Source: Candidatus Omnitrophota bacterium (GTDB lineage: Bacteria; Omnitrophota; Gorgyraeia; Zapsychrales; Zapsychraceae). Taken from it: a stretch of 7,717 nucleotides of DNA. The stretch lies in NCBI GenBank assembly GCA_030634235.1, contig DAOWBD010000042.1, forward strand, positions 1 through 7,717, written 5' to 3'. A program made the position numbers and the translations under genes. The notes below the pieces were generated by a model. That model was not told the origin of the DNA and did no database searches. It was given only the letters and a program-made list of their open reading frames with translations. Of the stretch, positions 4,708 to 7,717 are shown piece after piece. Within the stretch, counting starts at the first letter, position 1, and every line of letters begins with the position of its first letter.

Positions 4708-6651
4708 TTATTTGCTTTCATCTTCCGCTTTAAAATCAGCGTCGATGATATCTTCTTTTTGTGCGTCAGTCGCTGTTTGAGCCCCGCCCTGCTGGCCCGC
4801 CGGCCCCTGATCTTGCGCATTCGCCTGCTGCGCGGCGGCTTCAGGCTCTGGCTGCCCTGCCGCCTGCTGCGCGGCTGTTGCCTTATAGACTTCTTCGGCT
4901 AATTTGTGGCTCACCTTTTGAAGCGACTCCGTTCCCTGCTTGATCTTATCGGCATCGCCGGACTTGATCGCCTCTTTAAGATTGTTCAATTCCTTTTCAA
5001 TATTCGCCTTATCATCGTCTGCGATCTTGTCGCCATAATCCTTGACCGATTTCTCTGTTGAATACACAAGCGCATTCGCTTGATTGGTCATCTCGACAGT
5101 TTCTTTCTGCTTTTTATCATCTCCCGCGTATTTCTCCGCTTCTTTGACCATCTTCTCGATATCTTCATCGGAGAGTTTTGTCGGAGCCGTAATGCGGATG
5201 GACTGTTCCTTGCCCGTTCCTTTATCTTTGGCATGGACATGAACAATCCCATCGGTATCAATATCGAAGGTCACTTCGATCTGCGGGACGCCGCGCGGCG
5301 CCGACGGAATGCCAACGAGGTCAAAACGGCCTAACTCCGTATTGTCATTGGCCATTTGCCTCTCGCCTTGAAGAACGCGGATCGTGACCGCCGGCTGATT
5401 CTCTTCAGCCGTCGACAACCCCTGGCTCTTCTTTATAGGGATCGTCGTGTTACGCTCGATCAGTTTTCTAAATACGCCGCCAAAGGTCTCGATCCCGAGC
5501 GTCAGCGGGGTCACGTCGAGAAGCAGAACCTCCTTGGCATCGCCCTTAATAATTCCGGATTGGATCGAAGCCCCCAAGGCGACACATTCCATCGGGTCGA
5601 TTCCGCCTTCGATCTTCTGCCCGACTTCATCCTCGACGAACTTCTGGACACTGGGCATCCGTGTCGGCCCGCCGACAAGGATGACACGATCCACTTTAAA
5701 ATCTTCTCCGGCTTTCGAGGAAGCGTCTTTAATGGCCTGAATAATAGGCTGCCGGCATCGGTCAACGATCGGTGCCACTAAACTCTCTAGTTTTGCCCGT
5801 TCGACCGTGAGATTTAAATGTTTCGGCCCACTGGCATCAGCCGTAATAAACGGGAGATTCACGTCAGTAGAAATTGTACTGGAAAGCTCAACCTTCGCTT
5901 TTTCCGCGGCTTCACGCAAACGTTGAAAAGCCATTTTGTCATTCTTAAGATCAATGCCTGATTCTTTCTTGAACTCTTCGCAGATATATTCAATCAGCAC
6001 ATTGTCCATATCGGTGCCGCCCAGCTGATTATCCCCGCAAGTTGAAAGAACCTCGAAGGTTGCCGCTTTATGTTCCTCGTCCCATCCCATTTCAAGAATG
6101 GTTACGTCAAGAGTCCCGCCGCCGAAGTCGAAGACCATGATCTTCTGCTCTTTGCCGGCTTTATCTAAACCGTAAGCTAAACATGCCGCTGTCGGCTCGT
6201 TGATAATACGCAAGACTTTTAAGCCCGCGATCTCGCCGGCATCTTTCGTGGCCTGCCTTTGGTTATCATTGAAATAGGCAGGAACGGTGATCACGGCCTC
6301 GTCGACCGTATCGCCGAGATATTTCTCGGCATCCGCTTTGATCTTCTGAAGGATAAACGCACTGATCTGCTGCGGCGTGAATTCCTTGCCGCCTGCCTTA
6401 AATTTATAGTCGGTCCCCATTTTGCGCTTCGCCGCGTAAATGGTCCCTTCCGAATTGATCGGCGCTTGCCGCCTTGCCGGTTCCCCGACGAGTCGCTGCC
6501 CGTCTTTCGTAAAAGCGACAAATGACGGAAAGGCCTTTCCTGAAGCCACCCCGGCTCCTTCTGCCGATGGGATAATCACCGGACGCCCACCCTCCATGAC
6601 AGCTGCCGCCGAGTTAGATGTTCCTAGATCGATTCCTATTGCTTTTGCCAT
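4708..6651 (-). CDS. dnaK: Chaperone protein DnaK (Hsp70), class without the subdomain-IB insert
   Basis: This is a complete Hsp70 of 647 residues. ATPase landmarks are the phosphate loop GIDLGTSNS (6-14), Lys75 in AAKRKMG, VPAYFNDNQRQATKDAG (123-139), NEPTAA (151-156), DFGGGTLDVT (175-184) and LVGGPTRMP (325-333). The linker VLLLDVTPL is at 375-383 and the substrate-binding domain follows with its helical lid (about 495-590). The tail (591-632) is rich in Ala, Gln and Gly and ends IIDADF plus acidic residues. The loop after AAKRKMG is about 23 residues shorter than in E. coli DnaK, as in Gram-positive and archaeal proteins, and the N-terminus reads GTSNSAAAV instead of GTTNSxVAV. A strong ribosome site (AAGGAGG, 6658-6664) lies six bases from the ATG, the best in the window, as expected for the most abundant product. 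It folds client proteins with DnaJ and GrpE in the cytosol. Confidence 0.99.
   Translation of the reverse strand: MAKAIGIDLGTSNSAAAVMEGGRPVIIPSAEGAGVASGKAFPSFVAFTKDGQRLVGEPARRQAPINSEGTIYAAKRKMGTDYKFKAGGKEFTPQQISAFILQKIKADAEKYLGDTVDEAVITVPAYFNDNQRQATKDAGEIAGLKVLRIINEPTAACLAYGLDKAGKEQKIMVFDFGGGTLDVTILEMGWDEEHKAATFEVLSTCGDNQLGGTDMDNVLIEYICEEFKKESGIDLKNDKMAFQRLREAAEKAKVELSSTISTDVNLPFITADASGPKHLNLTVERAKLESLVAPIVDRCRQPIIQAIKDASSKAGEDFKVDRVILVGGPTRMPSVQKFVEDEVGQKIEGGIDPMECVALGASIQSGIIKGDAKEVLLLDVTPLTLGIETFGGVFRKLIERNTTIPIKKSQGLSTAEENQPAVTIRVLQGERQMANDNTELGRFDLVGIPSAPRGVPQIEVTFDIDTDGIVHVHAKDKGTGKEQSIRITAPTKLSDEDIEKMVKEAEKYAGDDKKQKETVEMTNQANALVYSTEKSVKDYGDKIADDDKANIEKELNNLKEAIKSGDADKIKQGTESLQKVSHKLAEEVYKATAAQQAAGQPEPEAAAQQANAQDQGPAGQQGGAQTATDAQKEDIIDADFKAEDESK
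4822..4875. repeat. 15-base direct repeat in the dnaK tail
   Basis: CGCCTGCTGCGCGGC occurs at 4822-4836 and 4861-4875, offset by 39 bases (13 codons), in frame. Both copies encode Ala-Ala-Gln-Gln-Ala in the low-complexity DnaK C-terminal tail. It probably arose by slippage and could allow tail-length variation between strains. Confidence 0.6.
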
Positions 6652-6678
6652 TATCTTCCTCCTTTATAATAAAATCCT

Positions 6679-6697
6679 GTAGGAGCACAGCCCCTAC
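6679..6697. repeat. Stem-loop between grpE and dnaK
   Basis: GTAGGAGC (6679-6686) and GCCCCTAC (6690-6697) form an 8-pair stem, one pair being G-U in the minus-strand RNA, closed by a 3-base loop. It fills the middle of the 59-base grpE-dnaK gap and lies 27 bases upstream of the dnaK ATG. On the minus strand it is followed by AGGATTTTATT, too broken a T-run for a good terminator. It could be an RNA-processing or stabilising hairpin, a weak attenuator, or one copy of a short genomic palindromic repeat of the GTAGGGGC type. Confidence 0.55.
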
Positions 6698-6710
6698 GAC
6701 GTTAATATTC

Positions 6711-7268
6711 TTATTTTTTCCGCGCGACTTTCACCTTTGCCGTACGGATAACCTTTTCCCCAAGACGGTACCCTTTCTGGAATTCTTCCATAACCATACC
6801 GTCCTCCATCTCTTCGGTCTCCTCCTGCATTAAAACTTCGTGGCAATGAGGATCGAACATTTTTCCCTGCGATTCGACCGGCACAACACCGTTATTCTTA
6901 AGCATCTCATGGACATGGGCCATGACTAATTCGATACCTTTCAAGAATGCCGTGTAATCCTGGTGATTGGCCTTCGCCGCCTCGACGGAGCGCTCGAGGT
7001 TATCGAGGATCCCTAAAAACTCCGTAATCAAACCTTCATTGGCAAACTTGACAAACTCCTGTTTTTCGCGGTCCATCCGTTTCCGGGCATTCTCGAACTC
7101 CGCATATAAACGGATGTATTGCTCTTTATATTTTGCGGCCTCTTCAATGAGCCGGGCCTGTTCGGATTCTTTGATCTTGATCATTTTTTCTTTAAGAGGC
7201 TTTTCTGCCTTTTTAGGCTTCTCTTCCAACGGTTCTTTTTTCACTTTTTCTGTATCTTTGTTCATCAT
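6711..7268 (-). CDS. grpE: Nucleotide exchange factor GrpE
   Basis: GrpE opens the DnaK ATPase to release ADP and so resets the chaperone cycle in the cytosol. The 185-residue protein has a charged Lys/Glu-rich N-terminus (1-35), a long coiled-coil helix (about 36-72, including EQYIRLYAEFENARKRMDRE), a four-helix dimer region with LGILDNLERSVEAA (85-98), and the beta domain with GVVPVESQGKMFDPHCHEVL (127-146) and GYRLGEKVIRTAKVKVA (166-182), the family signature. The ATG at 7268 overlaps the hrcA stop codon (ATGA), indicating coupled translation. A second in-frame ATG at 7265 is better placed relative to the AGGAG at 7270-7274, so the true protein may be one residue shorter. dnaK follows after 59 bases. 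Confidence 0.97.
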   Translation of the reverse strand: MMNKDTEKVKKEPLEEKPKKAEKPLKEKMIKIKESEQARLIEEAAKYKEQYIRLYAEFENARKRMDREKQEFVKFANEGLITEFLGILDNLERSVEAAKANHQDYTAFLKGIELVMAHVHEMLKNNGVVPVESQGKMFDPHCHEVLMQEETEEMEDGMVMEEFQKGYRLGEKVIRTAKVKVARKK

Positions 7269-7717
7269 GCTCCTACCAACAATTCTTCCACAAGACCCGA
7301 GAAATAGTCTAAAGTCGAAACCACTCTGTTATAATCCATTCGTGTCGGCCCGAGGATCGCGATGCGTCCGCTTGGGCCCTGTTTCGATTTATATTTTGAA
7401 ACAACCAATGAACAGCCATCAATATCCGAACATTCCATTTCGTGGCCAATCAAAATATCGATCTTTTTCGCCAGGTCACGATTAATCACCTCCAACAATC
7501 TTTCTTTTTCATCAAGCGCGGCCAATATGTTCTTGATCCGTTGAACATCCCTGCTCACATCCTGATAATCGGGATAGCCCATAATGAAACTGGTCCCCCC
7601 GCAAAATAATTTATGATCCCACCCATCAACAGAGACAATGCTCGTATAGCACGTCATGTTCGCCAAGACTGTTGAGGTCCTCTCGAGCAATGTTTCCATC
7701 TCGAAAGTTTCGCGCGC
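7265..7717 (-). CDS. hrcA: Heat-inducible transcription repressor HrcA, C-terminal part, apparently a short form
   Basis: The frame is open to the window edge and shows 150 C-terminal residues; the winged-helix DNA-binding N-terminus is outside. HrcA represses chaperone operons by binding CIRCE elements and is activated by GroEL. The visible part has LLERTSTVLANMTCYTSIV (10-28), matching the start of the family's effector domain, then LFCGGTSFIMGYPDYQDVS (37-55), DGCSLVVSKY (100-109) and IAILGPTRMDYNRVV (119-133), which match the C-terminal third. In ordinary HrcA proteins such as that of B. subtilis, about 100 residues separate the TSIV and GGxxN segments; here there are about eight. The frame is intact, so this looks like a real shortened variant. 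Position directly before grpE (4-base overlap) confirms the identity. An internal methionine at 7699 is not a start. A CIRCE element would lie upstream, outside the window. Confidence 0.93.
   Translation of the reverse strand, partial: ARETFEMETLLERTSTVLANMTCYTSIVSVDGWDHKLFCGGTSFIMGYPDYQDVSRDVQRIKNILAALDEKERLLEVINRDLAKKIDILIGHEMECSDIDGCSLVVSKYKSKQGPSGRIAILGPTRMDYNRVVSTLDYFSGLVEELLVGA
7270..7274 (-). promoter_or_regulatory. Ribosome binding site deciding the grpE start
   Basis: AGGAG on the minus strand lies inside the last codons of hrcA. It is 1 base from the ATG at 7268 and 4 bases from the ATG at 7265. Spacing favours the second ATG; the ATGA overlap with the hrcA stop favours the first. 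Confidence 0.5.

Overview
The window is a nearly gap-free stretch of bacterial genes, all read from the minus strand. In order of transcription (high to low coordinates) they are hrcA (C-terminal part only), grpE, dnaK, dnaJ, an FmdB-type zinc-ribbon gene, a VanZ-like membrane protein gene, a DUF1015 gene, accD, and after a 206-base gap the first 124 codons of a CUT1-type sugar ABC-transporter ATPase. No plus-strand gene, RNA gene, insertion sequence or CRISPR array is supported. The longer plus-strand open frames all lie antisense to these genes.

Organism: GC content is moderate. The hrcA-grpE-dnaK-dnaJ order is the classical HrcA-controlled chaperone operon of many bacteria. The DnaK is of the class found in Gram-positive bacteria and archaea: it lacks the proteobacterial subdomain-IB insert and begins with a GTSNSAAAV phosphate loop. 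HrcA appears unusually short. With FmdB, VanZ and DUF1015 genes next to accD, this fits an uncultured lineage (something like Candidatus Omnitrophota is my guess, low confidence) better than a well-studied proteobacterium.

Layout: bases 7717-3488 hold the chaperone block. HrcA is the repressor; DnaK, DnaJ and GrpE are the Hsp70 cycle (ATPase, J-domain co-chaperone, nucleotide exchange factor). Bases 3472-579 hold four genes spaced by -1 to 52 bases after dnaJ, so fatty-acid synthesis (AccD) and three poorly understood genes probably share the chaperone transcript, at least in part. Bases 578-373 are the only real intergenic region. They carry a good minus-strand -10 box and two sets of inverted repeats placed like operators for the ABC ATPase gene.

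Most notable points: (1) the visible HrcA runs from its effector-domain start almost directly into its C-terminal GGTS and GPTRMDY motifs, so roughly 95-100 residues usual in the family seem absent; (2) the archaeal-like DnaK; (3) accD has a palindrome over its probable ribosome binding site and an extra glycine in a conserved active-site loop; (4) a palindrome-rich control region precedes the ABC ATPase gene. I found no clearly new multi-gene system. The content is mostly housekeeping with some unusual variants.
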